Source: an uncultured bacterium
GTDB lineage: Bacteria > Bacillota > Clostridia > Oscillospirales > Acutalibacteraceae
DNA: 64,000 nucleotides
Direction of reading: 5' to 3'
NCBI GenBank assembly: GCA_934875675.1
Contig: CAKXIK010000002.1
Location: 10,543-74,542 of the forward strand
The notes under the pieces are model-generated. The model had not been told where the DNA came from and did no database searches. It worked only from the letters and a program-made list of their open reading frames with translations. Position numbers and translations under genes: made by a program. This document shows, piece after piece, positions 41,412 through 50,664 of the stretch; position 1 is the first letter of the stretch, and each line of letters starts with the position of its first letter.

Positions 41412-42305
41412 TTAGTCTGCTGCTCCCGGCTGACGGTTGACACAATGAATAATGGAACGAACATTGCAGCAGATGCGGGACGCCACCTCGGGATTATTCA
41501 TCGTATAAAGATGAATCCCCTGCACCCCGCTCGACACCAAATCGATGATCTGCTCACTGGCATAGGCAATGCCGGCATCGTACATTGCTTCGGGATCGTC
41601 ACCATAGCGGTTCATCATTTTTGCAAACTTTTTCGGCAGGCTTGCACCGCAGAGCGAAACCATGCGCTCCACCTGCTTTTTGTTCACGACCGGCATGATG
41701 CCCGCTTCCACCGGCACTTCAATTCCAGCCGAACGAACGCGGTATAGAAAATCAATGAAATCGTGGTTATCAAAAAACAACTGAGAAATCAGATGTGTTG
41801 CGCCGGCATTCACCTTTTCCCTCAGATGGCGGATATCCTCCTCCGGTGAAAGCGCCTCGGGGTGTGTTTCCGGATAACATGCGGCGGCAATCTCCATTGA
41901 GCTGTTCTCACGAATCAGCTCAATCAGCTCACACGCATAATGAAAATCCTCCTTTTGGGTGCGGGCAGGGTCACGGTCTCCCCGCAGGGCAAGCACGTTT
42001 TCAACCCCGGCATTCTGCAGCCTGGCGAGCACCTCCAGCACCTCGCTGCGGCTGAGGTTCACACACGCCAAATGAGCCAGCGGCTCAATCTGATACTGAT
42101 TTTTCAGCATGGAGGCGATTTTGCAGGTGGAGTTATCGGCAAGGCTTCCCCCTGCGCCAAAGGTTACGCTGATAAAATCCGGTTCGAATTGTTTCAGCTC
42201 CCCGATAGTATTCGTTACCGTTTCCAGCGGGCTTGTTTTTTTGGGAGGAAAAACTTCAAAGGAAAAAACGGTTTTTCGTTTCCGGTCCATTTCGGAAAGC
42301 TTCAT
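41412..42305 (-). CDS. metF: 5,10-methylenetetrahydrofolate reductase
   Basis: 297-residue MetF making 5-methyl-THF, the methyl donor used by MetH. Seen: FSFEVFPPKKTSPLE (catalytic Glu region), FISVTFGAGGS, LALRGDRDP and LISQLFFDNHDFIDFL (FAD and folate contacts). AAAGGAGT precedes ATG 42305. First gene of the metF - activation protein - metH unit, with its own promoter at 42384-42412. No SAM riboswitch (S-box) is visible in the short 5' leader. Confidence 0.96.
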   Translation of the reverse strand: MKLSEMDRKRKTVFSFEVFPPKKTSPLETVTNTIGELKQFEPDFISVTFGAGGSLADNSTCKIASMLKNQYQIEPLAHLACVNLSRSEVLEVLARLQNAGVENVLALRGDRDPARTQKEDFHYACELIELIRENSSMEIAAACYPETHPEALSPEEDIRHLREKVNAGATHLISQLFFDNHDFIDFLYRVRSAGIEVPVEAGIMPVVNKKQVERMVSLCGASLPKKFAKMMNRYGDDPEAMYDAGIAYASEQIIDLVSSGVQGIHLYTMNNPEVASRICCNVRSIIHCVNRQPGAAD

Positions 42306-42383
42306 GGTTCAAACTCCTTTGTATTTTATTTTCTGAGTAAACATAAAATTCCGGGTGAGTCTGTCTGGTTTCTTTAAGATTAT

Positions 42384-42412
42384 ATTTTATCCTAATATCA
42401 CTTAAAAGTCAA
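42384..42412 (-). promoter_or_regulatory. metF operon promoter
   Basis: Minus strand TTGACT (42412-42407), 17 bp, TAAAAT (42389-42384). Leader of about 70 nt to the metF ATG. Confidence 0.75.
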
Positions 42413-42450
42413 ATACATAGCAAACATATATGAATTTTTAAAAATAATGC

Positions 42451-42479
42451 TTGACAACGCAAAAAGCATGTGCTATACT
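42451..42479 (+). promoter_or_regulatory. Promoter of the metY leader
   Basis: TTGACA (42451-42456), 17 bp, TATACT (42474-42479); expected start near 42486, 48 nt before the leader ORF. Confidence 0.85.
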
Positions 42480-42533
42480 TCATTCATCGAAAACATATTA
42501 AACAGATATGATTAAATAAGGAGGCTCGACATC

Positions 42534-42632
42534 ATGAGATGGAACCGCAATAAAATATTTTCCCCGCACAAACCGCGCGAAAAGGAACGAATGTGTCGCT
42601 GCCTGAAAACCCCTTCGCACTGCACCGCATAA
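42534..42632 (+). CDS. Cys-containing leader peptide upstream of metY
   Basis: 32-codon ORF with a near-perfect ribosome site (AAGGAGG, nine bases before ATG 42534), the first cistron after a strong promoter and 48 bp upstream of metY. It starts MRWNRNKIFSPHKPREKE and ends RMCRCLKTPSHCTA with three Cys codons (TGT, TGC, TGC) and a Met in the last 13. Position and composition suggest a translated sensor of Cys or Met supply controlling the sulfhydrylase (inference), by analogy to Cys-rich leader peptides in mycobacteria. No strong terminator hairpin lies between it and metY. Confidence 0.6.
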   Translation: MRWNRNKIFSPHKPREKERMCRCLKTPSHCTA

Positions 42633-42680
42633 CAAATAACCATCACAAATTTTTTCATAATCAGAAAGGGAGTTCACATC

Positions 42681-43976
42681 ATGTCTGAACAGAATAAACG
42701 TAATTATAAATTTGAAACCCTGCAGCTGCACGTCGGCCAGGAATCGCCCGACCCTGCCACAGATGCACGGGCCGTTCCGATTTACCAGACTACCTCCTAT
42801 GTTTTCCGCAACAGCGAGCATGCCGCGGCGCGGTTTGGTCTTTCCGATGCGGGCAATATTTACGGTCGGCTCACAAACCCCACCGAAGATGTTCTGGAGC
42901 AGCGGATTGCCGCATTGGAAGGCGGTGTTGCTGCATTGGCGGTCGCCTCGGGTGCCGCTGCGATTGACTACACCTTCCGCAACCTTGCCCACGCGGGAGA
43001 ACATATTGTCGCCGCAAAAACCATCTACGGCGGAACTTATAATCTGCTGGCACACACGCTTCCCGAATACGGCATCACCGCCACTTTTGTGGATCCCGAC
43101 GAGGCCGGCGCTTTTGAAGCTGCAATTCAGGAAAACACCCGCGCAATCTTTATTGAAACGCTCGGCAATCCGAACTGCAATCTGATTGACATTGAAGCTC
43201 TGGCCGCCATTGCCCATGCGCACAAAATCCCGCTCGTGGTGGACAGCACCTTTGCCACACCCTATCTGCTCCGCCCGATTGAGCACGGTGCAGACATCGT
43301 GGTACATTCCGCCACCAAATTCATCGGCGGGCATGGCACAACGCTTGGCGGCATCATTGTGGACAGCGGCAAATTTGACTGGAAAGCCTCCGGCAAATTT
43401 CCGTCACTCACCGAGCCAAACCCCAGCTATCACGGCATCAGCTTTGTGGATGCGGTCGGCCCGGCTGCATTTGTCACCAAAATCCGCGCCATCCTCCTAC
43501 GCGATACCGGCGCAACGCTCTCTCCGTTCAACTCGTTCCTCCTGCTGCAGGGACTGGAAACGCTCTCTCTGCGCGTGGAACGTCATGTGGAAAACGCCCT
43601 CAAGGTTGTTGATTACCTGAGTCGGCACCCAAAGGTGGCGCATGTCAATCATCCGTCGCTGCCGGATAGCCCCTATCACGCCCTGTATAACAAATATTTT
43701 CCCAACGGCGCAGGATCTATCTTCACCTTTGAAATCAAGGGCGGCGAAAAAGAGGCCAAGGCATGGATTGACCATTTACAGGTATTTTCTCTGCTGGCAA
43801 ACGTTGCGGATGTGAAGTCTCTCGTAATCCACCCGGCATCCACCACGCATTCCCAGATGAACGCAGAGGAGCTTGCACAATCGGGCATTCAGCCAAACAC
43901 CATCCGTCTTTCCATCGGCACTGAGCACATTGACGACATTCTGGAAGATTTAAACGAAGCCTTTGAAGCCATTTAA
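42681..43976 (+). CDS. metY: O-acetylhomoserine sulfhydrylase
   Basis: 431-residue Cys/Met-metabolism PLP enzyme. The 430-residue length, the N-terminal [30 protein letters not shown] and the PLP lysine in [17 protein letters not shown] fit MetY, which makes homocysteine from O-acetylhomoserine and sulfide. AAAGGGAG precedes ATG 42681. Divergent from metF, so the two arms supply homocysteine and methyl groups for MetH. Preceded by the leader peptide ORF and followed by a 19-bp terminator. Confidence 0.95.
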   Translation: MSEQNKRNYKFETLQLHVGQESPDPATDARAVPIYQTTSYVFRNSEHAAARFGLSDAGNIYGRLTNPTEDVLEQRIAALEGGVAALAVASGAAAIDYTFRNLAHAGEHIVAAKTIYGGTYNLLAHTLPEYGITATFVDPDEAGAFEAAIQENTRAIFIETLGNPNCNLIDIEALAAIAHAHKIPLVVDSTFATPYLLRPIEHGADIVVHSATKFIGGHGTTLGGIIVDSGKFDWKASGKFPSLTEPNPSYHGISFVDAVGPAAFVTKIRAILLRDTGATLSPFNSFLLLQGLETLSLRVERHVENALKVVDYLSRHPKVAHVNHPSLPDSPYHALYNKYFPNGAGSIFTFEIKGGEKEAKAWIDHLQVFSLLANVADVKSLVIHPASTTHSQMNAEELAQSGIQPNTIRLSIGTEHIDDILEDLNEAFEAI

Positions 43977-44000
43977 TCACAGAAATTCTTCTAAAACCGT

Positions 44001-44053
44001 AGCAGCCGGACAAATCCACCGCATATGTGTGGATTTGTCCGGCTGCTCTTTTT
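44001..44053 (+). terminator. metY terminator
   Basis: AGCAGCCGGACAAATCCAC (44001-44019) pairs perfectly with its partner at 44029-44047, then CTTTTT. Its inner stem is identical to that of the terminator at 45825. Confidence 0.92.
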
Positions 44054-44199
44054 GGAATAAGTTTATAAAAATTACCAATATCTATTGCATTTTTTAATTG
44101 CTAAAAATATAATAAATATGTATCATTTTTCTTTTTTGCTGTAATTTTCTAAATTTTGCAGACCCCGATCAATCTTAACAAAACAAGGAGATGAAATCA
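44054..44199. other. AT-rich upstream region of the surface-protein gene
   Basis: 146 bp, strongly AT-rich, no ORF; AAGGAG at about 44185-44190 is the ribosome site of the next gene. Confidence 0.5.
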
Positions 44200-45789
44200 T
44201 TGAAAAAACGATGGATGGGTTTCTATTCAATTTTGATCGCCGTAGCTGTGGTAATGTCCTTTCAATCCTCTATTCCGTTTGCCTTTGCAGAAAATACGGC
44301 TCTTCAGGTTACTTTTTTAAGACAGCCAACCAATGAAACTTTTATCTGTTATGATCCACCCCAGTCATTTGGCACCGTAGCCATTGCGGTAACGGACGCA
44401 CAGGGAAACGAAAAAAGTGCCGATGCCGGCTCAGACCTCATGAATTATTATGTTTGCCGCGCACAGATGATTCTGGAGGGATGGATTGACGGAAAATGGG
44501 CATTTATCGGCGTTCCGAATTGGGAACAAAACAGCCAGTTCAGCTGTGAATTAAAGAACGGGCGCGCCGTCCGCACATCCGACGTTCTGCTCGCGGACGT
44601 TATTCCCGCCCAAAAGCTCACAACAGACCCGGGTTCAATTAAGCTGCGGTACCATGTATGGATTGGCTCTGACGCTCAGCGTGTGGATGCATACAGCCAG
44701 GAATTTACATATACCACCAAATGGGAAAGCGGTGCAAATGGTTATGCCCCATCCTATGTTACGGTAGTGGAAACCTCTCGCCACCTGGACAAAAGTACCG
44801 GTATGCTTAACATGATGTTTTGGTGTGATACAGACGGGCAGGATTTGGTTTATGACTGGTATCAGGATGGGGTTCTGCTCTCATCTCATCGGAAAGCCAT
44901 CGAAACAGATGTTTCTAACTCAAAAGGGGCTTCCATCACCTGCGTTGTGAGCAATAGCAGTGGGCATTACAGCAGTAAAGCATATCGGATTCTGACCGGT
45001 GCAAATGCTCCAACGTACCCTGCATATAAAATTTATATGCAGGGCGGTGAAACGGAGCCTAACGAGGGCGGAGAAATACCGGCAGAGGTTACGGACGGAG
45101 ATACGGTGACGTTCGTTGCAACTCAAAAGCAAACCGGCAACCTGAAGTATCTCTGGGAGTTTGATGGTGCAAGCAGACCTGCATTGAATACGAATACTTA
45201 TACGTTTACTGCGGATGCACAGGGCTGCCAGAATCGTTATTATGTTGTGCAGTGTGTAATTATAGACGGCAATATGGCGCGTTATGCAAGCTCGATGATC
45301 ATGCTCACCGTTTCTCATCCACATACCTATCAGTGGACAACGGTTAGAACGGCAACCAAAACACAAACCGGTCTGCGCACAGGTGTTTGCAGCTGCGGCA
45401 AAACGACGGAGGAGGTCTTGCCCCGGCTTGGAACTTCTGCTGTGTCTTCATCGAGCAAGTCCCCCGCTGGCAATTCTGTCACGTCTTCGGGTTCTAAGCC
45501 TGGTTCCGCTGCGTCTCCATCAAGCGCCGGTAATTCCGAAAACGCTCCAAATGCTTCCTCACAATCCAATTCTGCAACAGAGAGTCACACAGTCTCCTCT
45601 GTTCTTTCATCAGATACCACTGTGCAAAGCGCATCAGATTCCTCTCTCGCACCTTCAGGCAGTACCTCGTCAGACGAAGTACTGCCGCCGCGTGCTGTTA
45701 CGCCTTTGGGGTGGGCAGGAATTGGCGGAGGCACCTTGTGTGTGTCAGGAGCGGCTGCGCTGTGGTGGATTAAACGCCGCAAAATTTAA
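44200..45789 (+). CDS. Secreted, wall- or membrane-anchored surface protein
   Basis: About 529 residues. Signal peptide (FYSILIAVAVVMSFQSS, cleavage likely after FAFA-E), an extracellular beta-rich region with Ig-like segments (LVYDWYQDGVLLSSH and GNLKYLWEFDG), then a Ser-rich low-complexity linker (about 405-490) and a C-terminal hydrophobic helix ending WWIKRRKI. The linker-helix-basic tail resembles sorted wall proteins, but no LPxTG is present (EVLPPRAVTPLG instead), so membrane anchoring is likely. TTG 44200 is 9 nt after AAGGAG; ATG 44191 abuts it. Ligand unknown. Confidence 0.75.
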   Translation: MKKRWMGFYSILIAVAVVMSFQSSIPFAFAENTALQVTFLRQPTNETFICYDPPQSFGTVAIAVTDAQGNEKSADAGSDLMNYYVCRAQMILEGWIDGKWAFIGVPNWEQNSQFSCELKNGRAVRTSDVLLADVIPAQKLTTDPGSIKLRYHVWIGSDAQRVDAYSQEFTYTTKWESGANGYAPSYVTVVETSRHLDKSTGMLNMMFWCDTDGQDLVYDWYQDGVLLSSHRKAIETDVSNSKGASITCVVSNSSGHYSSKAYRILTGANAPTYPAYKIYMQGGETEPNEGGEIPAEVTDGDTVTFVATQKQTGNLKYLWEFDGASRPALNTNTYTFTADAQGCQNRYYVVQCVIIDGNMARYASSMIMLTVSHPHTYQWTTVRTATKTQTGLRTGVCSCGKTTEEVLPRLGTSAVSSSSKSPAGNSVTSSGSKPGSAASPSSAGNSENAPNASSQSNSATESHTVSSVLSSDTTVQSASDSSLAPSGSTSSDEVLPPRAVTPLGWAGIGGGTLCVSGAAALWWIKRRKI

Positions 45790-45824
45790 GACAAATTCTA
45801 ATCTTGTTTTTCCTTTAACAAATT

Positions 45825-45881
45825 AAAGCTCAGCCGGACAAATCCACCAGCACTGTGCATGGATTTGTCCGGCTGAGCTTT
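45825..45881. terminator. Bidirectional terminator between surface gene and corA
   Basis: A perfect 22-bp stem: AAAGCTCAGCCGGACAAATC... (45825-45846) with its complement at 45860-45881, loop CCAGCACTGTGCA. T-runs on both strands serve the convergent genes. Confidence 0.92.
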
Positions 45882-45893
45882 TTATGATAACAA

Positions 45894-46838
45894 TTATTTA
45901 AATCGCTTCGTTTTGGAAAACATCATTGCTACGCCAACACTGAGCACCAGCGAAAATACGACAATAATCAGGAATCCCCACGGGCTTTCGGCAAACGGCA
46001 TACCGTCCATATTAACGTTCATTCCGTAGGCACTGAAAATCAGCGTCGGAACGGAAAGCACGATGGTCACCACGGCAAGCACCTTCATCACGATATTGAG
46101 GTTGTTCGAAATAACCGACGCAAATGCATCCATCATCCCGCTGAGAATGCCGCTATAGATATTCGCCATCTCGATTGCCTGCTTGTTCTCAACGATGGTA
46201 TCCTCCAGCAGTTCATCATCTTCGGGGTATTTTTTGATGCTGTCAGTCTTGAGCAGCTTTTCGAGCACCACCTCGTTGGAACGCAGCGCAGTTGTAAAAT
46301 AGACCAGGCTTTTTTCCAGCTTAAGCAGTTCAATCAGCTCGCGGTTTTGTGTTGATCGGTGCAGTTGATTTTCTACCATATCACTCTTTTTATCAATAAT
46401 CCGCAGATACTGCAGATAAATAGAGGCCGTGCGATACAGCACCTGAAAAATAAAGCGTGTTTTCATATTGGTGAAGAAATTCTTCACTTTTCCCTCGGCA
46501 AACTGCTGCAGCACCGGTGTGTTTTCCAGACATACGGTAATCACCGCTTCTTTTGTGACAAGAATGGAAAGCGGAATTGTATCGTAAAGTTCTTTTTCGT
46601 CGTGCTCCTTCACCGTTGGAATGTTCACGAGCACCATCGTACAGTTGTCGTCCACCTCAATGCGCGAACGTTCATCCGTATCCAATGCGGCACGCAGCAA
46701 ATCAGGGTCAATTGCATAGTGCTGCGCCAAAACAGAAATTTCGCCTTCATCCGGTTTTACCAATGAGATCCAGCAGCCCTCCTCCGGCGCTGAAATCTCT
46801 TCAATACGGCTGTTTTTGGTTGTAAAAATACGAGTCAT
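45894..46838 (-). CDS. corA: CorA family magnesium/divalent cation channel
   Basis: 314 residues. Long cytoplasmic alpha/beta and coiled-coil domain, then two C-terminal helices with the CorA selectivity motif YGMN (in FSAYGMNVNMDGMPFAESPWG). Forms a pentameric Mg2+ channel in characterised members; cobalt and nickel also pass. ATG 46838 follows AAAGGAG. A second, unrelated Mg2+ transporter gene (mgtE) lies 4 kb away. Confidence 0.93.
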   Translation of the reverse strand: MTRIFTTKNSRIEEISAPEEGCWISLVKPDEGEISVLAQHYAIDPDLLRAALDTDERSRIEVDDNCTMVLVNIPTVKEHDEKELYDTIPLSILVTKEAVITVCLENTPVLQQFAEGKVKNFFTNMKTRFIFQVLYRTASIYLQYLRIIDKKSDMVENQLHRSTQNRELIELLKLEKSLVYFTTALRSNEVVLEKLLKTDSIKKYPEDDELLEDTIVENKQAIEMANIYSGILSGMMDAFASVISNNLNIVMKVLAVVTIVLSVPTLIFSAYGMNVNMDGMPFAESPWGFLIIVVFSLVLSVGVAMMFSKTKRFK

Positions 46839-47144
46839 AATGGGGCGTCTCCTTTCGTTTGCGCACAAAAGCACAGGCAATCGAAAACCGCCTGCCCGGT
46901 GCGCATTTTATTCTGCTGCATAAAGGAACAATACTTTCAGGACACGGTTCCGGTTGCACAAAGACCACCCCTTTCCATGGAATTTCTATTTTTGAAAATG
47001 GCAGAATTCCGGTTGTAAACCTGATTCATTCACACAAACTTAGAAGAACCCGCTGCGATAACGCAAAAAAATCTTTAATTGCAGCTTGATGCAATATTTG
47101 TATGATACCATTTCAGAGCCAGAATCCAATCGTAAATTTTTAAA
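46839..47144. other. Intergenic region upstream of corA / downstream of argS
   Basis: 306 bp. No supported gene: a 76-codon plus-strand frame (46859-47089) lacks a ribosome site. I see no Mg2+ riboswitch for corA and no strong argS terminator. Confidence 0.45.
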
Positions 47145-48899
47145 TTACATCTGATCTACCGGTTCAATCGAAAGAACATCCAGATGCTTCAGCAGCAAAC
47201 GGCGTGTCAGTCGGATCAGCGAAATCCAGGTTGCCTTCTTCGCGTCGTCCGGTTCGTCAATGATGCGATTATCGTGGTAAAAACGGGAGAATACTGCTGC
47301 AAGCTGATAGGCGTTTTCACAGATATAGTTCGGCGCCTTTTCCTGCATGGCACGGCGGAACGTTTCGCCGGTGAGAATAATGCCAAGCGCAAGCTCGCGT
47401 TCCACATCGGTATAAACACCGGAAAACTGCTCACAGGCTTCCTCTTCGCCCAACCGCTTGCAGATGGAATTAATACGCGAAATGGTGTACAACAGATACG
47501 TTCCGGTTTTGCCTTCAAAGGAAAGGAATTTATCCAGATCAAAAATATAATCCTTAGACGGATTATTGATCAGATCGCCGAATTTGACCGCCGCTACGCC
47601 GATTTTCTGCGCCAACCCCTGCCGCTCGTCATCGGAGACAAAGCCGCTGCTCTGCATCTTCTCATGCGCTGCCTTGGTTGCGGTTTCAATCAAATCGCTC
47701 AGGCGCATGACACCGCCATCGCGCGTTTTATAAGGCTTGCCGTCCGCACCATTCATGGTACCAAAACCGATATGATAAAGCTCGGTGCTCTGCGGCACAA
47801 GCTCCGCCTTTTTTGCACAGCGGAAAATTTGCGTAAAGTGCAGTCCCTGGCGTTTGTCTACCACATACCAGATTTTATCGGGCGCAAAGTCCTTTTCACG
47901 CTGAATAATCGTGGCAAGATCCGTCGTGGCATAGATGCTTGAATTATCCGATTTGCGCACGATGACCGGCGGCATGGGAGCCTTGTCGCTTTCTTCGGCA
48001 ACATCTACCACAAGTGCGCCGTCGCTTTCCCGCAGCAGGTTCCTTTCCTGCAGCCGTTTCATCAGCTCGTCAAGATATTTATCGGCATCGCTTTCGCCGT
48101 ACCAAAGGTCAAAATCCACACCCAGCTTGGCATAATTTTGCTTCAGATCAGAAACCGAAACGCGCAGAATTTCTTTCCAGAGTGCAAGATAACCGGTGCG
48201 TCCGTTTTGCAGCTCTGCCGTCACACGGTGCGCAAATGCAGAAAACTCTTCATCCTCTTTGCTCTTCTTGCTTGCAAACGGATAAATTTCACAAAGAGTA
48301 TCGGCATCCAGCTTCGGCACGCTGCCATCCGCCGGAAAATCAGGTGCAAAACATTCCCATTCCGGATTGCGCACCGAAAGCTCTGCAATGACCAAGCCGA
48401 TCTGAAGACCCCAATCTCCCAGATGCACATCGCCCAGCACCTTGTTGCCCGTCGCCTTGGCAAGCCGCTTGAGCGATTCTCCGATGATTGCCGAGCGCAG
48501 ATGACCGATATGCAGTGGTTTTGCCACATTCGGTCCGCCGTAATCAATCAGAATGGTTTCGGGATTCTCTGCCTGCTCAATCCCCAGAAATTCGTCGGAC
48601 GAAATGGCGCGGATTCGTTCCAGAATGGCTTCATCACTCAGATTAAGGTTCAAAAAACCGGGCTTCACCATTTCCGCCTTACTGAAAATTTTATTTTCGC
48701 GCAGGATTGCGGCAACCTCCTCCGCAACCATGAACGGAGCCTTGTGCGCCTGTTTTGCCGCCCCAAACGCGCCGTTGCACTGAAACTGGCACAGATCCTG
48801 CCGATCGGAAACCGTCACGTTTCCCAGCTCACGGTCATAGCCGCACTGTTCAAATGCGTTCGAAACGATCTCGCTGAGCTGCTCTGTCAGTAATTTCAT
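47145..48899 (-). CDS. argS: Arginyl-tRNA synthetase
   Basis: 584-residue class I ArgRS. Arg N-terminal additional domain (1-110), HIGH motif as HIGHLRSAIIGESL (about 132), LGDWGLQIG, and the KMSKS region replaced by the ArgRS-type GGVMRLSDLI; C-terminal anticodon domain (DALR-type, RLTRRLLLKHLDVLSIEPVDQM). AAAGGA lies 11 nt before ATG 48899. Promoter at 49028-49056. No T-box is present in the leader. Confidence 0.97.
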   Translation of the reverse strand: MKLLTEQLSEIVSNAFEQCGYDRELGNVTVSDRQDLCQFQCNGAFGAAKQAHKAPFMVAEEVAAILRENKIFSKAEMVKPGFLNLNLSDEAILERIRAISSDEFLGIEQAENPETILIDYGGPNVAKPLHIGHLRSAIIGESLKRLAKATGNKVLGDVHLGDWGLQIGLVIAELSVRNPEWECFAPDFPADGSVPKLDADTLCEIYPFASKKSKEDEEFSAFAHRVTAELQNGRTGYLALWKEILRVSVSDLKQNYAKLGVDFDLWYGESDADKYLDELMKRLQERNLLRESDGALVVDVAEESDKAPMPPVIVRKSDNSSIYATTDLATIIQREKDFAPDKIWYVVDKRQGLHFTQIFRCAKKAELVPQSTELYHIGFGTMNGADGKPYKTRDGGVMRLSDLIETATKAAHEKMQSSGFVSDDERQGLAQKIGVAAVKFGDLINNPSKDYIFDLDKFLSFEGKTGTYLLYTISRINSICKRLGEEEACEQFSGVYTDVERELALGIILTGETFRRAMQEKAPNYICENAYQLAAVFSRFYHDNRIIDEPDDAKKATWISLIRLTRRLLLKHLDVLSIEPVDQM

Positions 48900-49027
48900 A
48901 TGATCAACATTCCTTTCCGCCGAACCGCAAAAATTTTATCGGTTTCGGTTGCCGAAATTAGGGCAAAATCATTTTTCTGCCCTCGCCGGGTCATTCTCTT
49001 TTCCCGCAAACGGTCAATTATTTTATT

Positions 49028-49056
49028 ATTTTACCACACCGCCCCGAACGATGCAA
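49028..49056 (-). promoter_or_regulatory. argS promoter
   Basis: Minus strand TTGCAT (49056-49051), 17 bp, TAAAAT (49033-49028). The same TTGCAT-17-TAAAAT pattern drives ispD on the other strand. Confidence 0.65.
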
Positions 49057-49175
49057 TGCAATCAACATTTTTCTGCAAAGCTTTCATTTTCTGCTTCAAG
49101 CGTATCACCTTCGCTGCACTCTGTCAATTCACTTCTGCCTGTCAACAAAAATTTGGCACCGTTTTTTCACAAGGT

Positions 49176-49204
49176 TTGCATAACCTGCGTGTGCGTGGTA
49201 AAAT
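49176..49204 (+). promoter_or_regulatory. ispD promoter
   Basis: TTGCAT (49176-49181), 17 bp, TAAAAT (49199-49204), 58 bp before the ispD start. Confidence 0.7.
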
Positions 49205-49262
49205 ATCCTTATCATAGTATGTAACAAATGACAGGAACGTCTGTTGAGAAAGGAAGAGTGCA

Positions 49263-49979
49263 ATGATTCTGGGGGCGGTTTTGGCGGGCGGCTGCGGAAC
49301 ACGGATGGGCGGCGAAGTGCCAAAGCAATTTTTGACACTATGCGACAAGCCTGTTTTGGTGCATACACTGGAGCACTTTTATTCCTGCCCGGACATTGCA
49401 AAAACAATTGTCACCGTACCGGAGGACTGGATGGACTTTACACGTGCGATGCTGCAAAAGCACTTTGCCGATTGCACGCGGTTTACGGTGATTCGCGGCG
49501 GAGCTGACCGCACCGAATCCCTGTTGCGTGCGGCAGAAGAAGCCGCCCGACTGGATTCCTCTGATGACGCAATTTTGGTTACGCATGACGCTGCCCGTCC
49601 GCTCATCAGTGCGGAACTGATTTTGCAGACGGTGCAAGCAGCGGCAGAGTCCGGCGGGGCAACGGCAGCAATCCCTGCGGTGGATACGATTGCGGTTTCC
49701 GGCGACGGAAAAACCATCGCTTTCACACCCGACCGCGCCACCCTTTGGCAGATTCAAACGCCGCAGACGTTCCGGCTTTCCCTTCTGCGCCAAACCGCAG
49801 CCCTCCTTTCCGATTCAGAACGCACTGCATTGACGGATGCCTGCGGAATTTTTGCTGCACGCGGATTGGCCGTGCGGCTGGTCTCCGCAAGCCGCAACAA
49901 TATCAAACTGACCACACCCGGCGATTTAATTTTTGCAGAAGCACTGCTCACACCATCAAATCCAGCAACCTCAACATGA
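49263..49979 (+). CDS. ispD: 2-C-methyl-D-erythritol 4-phosphate cytidylyltransferase
   Basis: 238-residue IspD, which makes CDP-ME, the substrate of IspE encoded at 1780. Motifs: AVLAGGCGTRMGGEVPKQF nucleotide loop, RGGADRTESLLRA, VTHDAARPLIS and QIQTPQTFRLSLL. TarI, a related ribitol-5-P enzyme, is an alternative, but no tarJ-like gene is adjacent. ATG 49263 has AAAGGAAG upstream. Its TGA overlaps an ATG of the next ORF by 4 bp. Confidence 0.9.
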   Translation: MILGAVLAGGCGTRMGGEVPKQFLTLCDKPVLVHTLEHFYSCPDIAKTIVTVPEDWMDFTRAMLQKHFADCTRFTVIRGGADRTESLLRAAEEAARLDSSDDAILVTHDAARPLISAELILQTVQAAAESGGATAAIPAVDTIAVSGDGKTIAFTPDRATLWQIQTPQTFRLSLLRQTAALLSDSERTALTDACGIFAARGLAVRLVSASRNNIKLTTPGDLIFAEALLTPSNPATST

Positions 49980-50014
49980 ACGTTGTTTTCAGGAAAGGTA
50001 CGGTACGCTGTTCC

Positions 50015-50629
50015 ATGAAAATTAAAATTCCTTATCGCAGCAGCCGCATTTGGCAAGGCATCGCCTATGGGATTTCTGCCACGGTTCTTCTCTTGATGAT
50101 CATTGTGCTGTTTCGTTCCGGAAACCCCGCGGCAGCCGGCTGCGCAACTCTTTCCTTGCTGTTTTTTCTCTTTCCGCTTTGGATGTTTATTAACATTATT
50201 GTCCGGTTTGTGCGCAATACCGGATGTTTTTCCATTACCCCGGATGGATTGGAAAATATTTCCCACCCGCTTTCCATTGGCGCAATCGGCTTGCCTGTCA
50301 CCATCCGCTTGTTCCCGTGGAGCTGCATTGAATCTTTCCGCATTGACCGCACTGCCGGCGGCGACCGGTTGGTGCTGATGCCCAAGGATCAGGCTGAATT
50401 TCCAAAAGGATATTCCCCCTTTGTGATTTCGCTTCTGGAGCGTGAACAGAACCGGGGAGTTTGCGGATTTACGTTTGACTCCCGCTCTGCCGATGCAGAC
50501 CCGGAGCAGCTGCTCCGATTGCTGCAAAAAGAGCTGGATGCATACCGGCGGCGCGATTATCCCGCGGGTTGGCCTGTCCCTCCAGAAGGATCCGTCAATA
50601 CGGATAAAACTGCAGAAAATGATTTTTAA
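50015..50629 (+). CDS. Hypothetical membrane protein with PH-like domain
   Basis: 204 residues: two transmembrane helices (IAYGISATVLLLMIIVLF and TLSLLFFLFPLWMFINIIV) followed by a soluble beta-rich region resembling bacterial PH domains (FSITPDGLENIS, RLFPWSCIESFRIDR) and a polar tail. The start is uncertain: ATG 50015 has GGAAAGG 15 nt away, whereas ATG 49976 overlaps the ispD stop (ATGA) but lacks a ribosome site. Probably co-transcribed with ispD. Function unknown. Confidence 0.7.
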   Translation: MKIKIPYRSSRIWQGIAYGISATVLLLMIIVLFRSGNPAAAGCATLSLLFFLFPLWMFINIIVRFVRNTGCFSITPDGLENISHPLSIGAIGLPVTIRLFPWSCIESFRIDRTAGGDRLVLMPKDQAEFPKGYSPFVISLLEREQNRGVCGFTFDSRSADADPEQLLRLLQKELDAYRRRDYPAGWPVPPEGSVNTDKTAENDF

Positions 50630-50658
50630 TTGACTTTTAAAACCGCAACGGTTAAAAT
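50630..50658 (+). promoter_or_regulatory. Promoter of the mgtE leader
   Basis: TTGACT (50630-50635), 17 bp, TAAAAT (50653-50658). Predicted start near 50665, giving a ~430-nt leader before mgtE. Confidence 0.75.
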
Positions 50659-50664
50659 AAAAAT

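Noticed and set aside
42306..42533. S-box (SAM-I) riboswitch in the metF-metY intergenic region
   Set aside because: No AGAGGTGGAGGGA-type core or matching helices; both leaders are too short or lack the motif.
46859..47089. A 76-codon plus-strand frame upstream of corA
   Set aside because: No ribosome site and composition not protein-like; it lies in the corA leader on the opposite strand.
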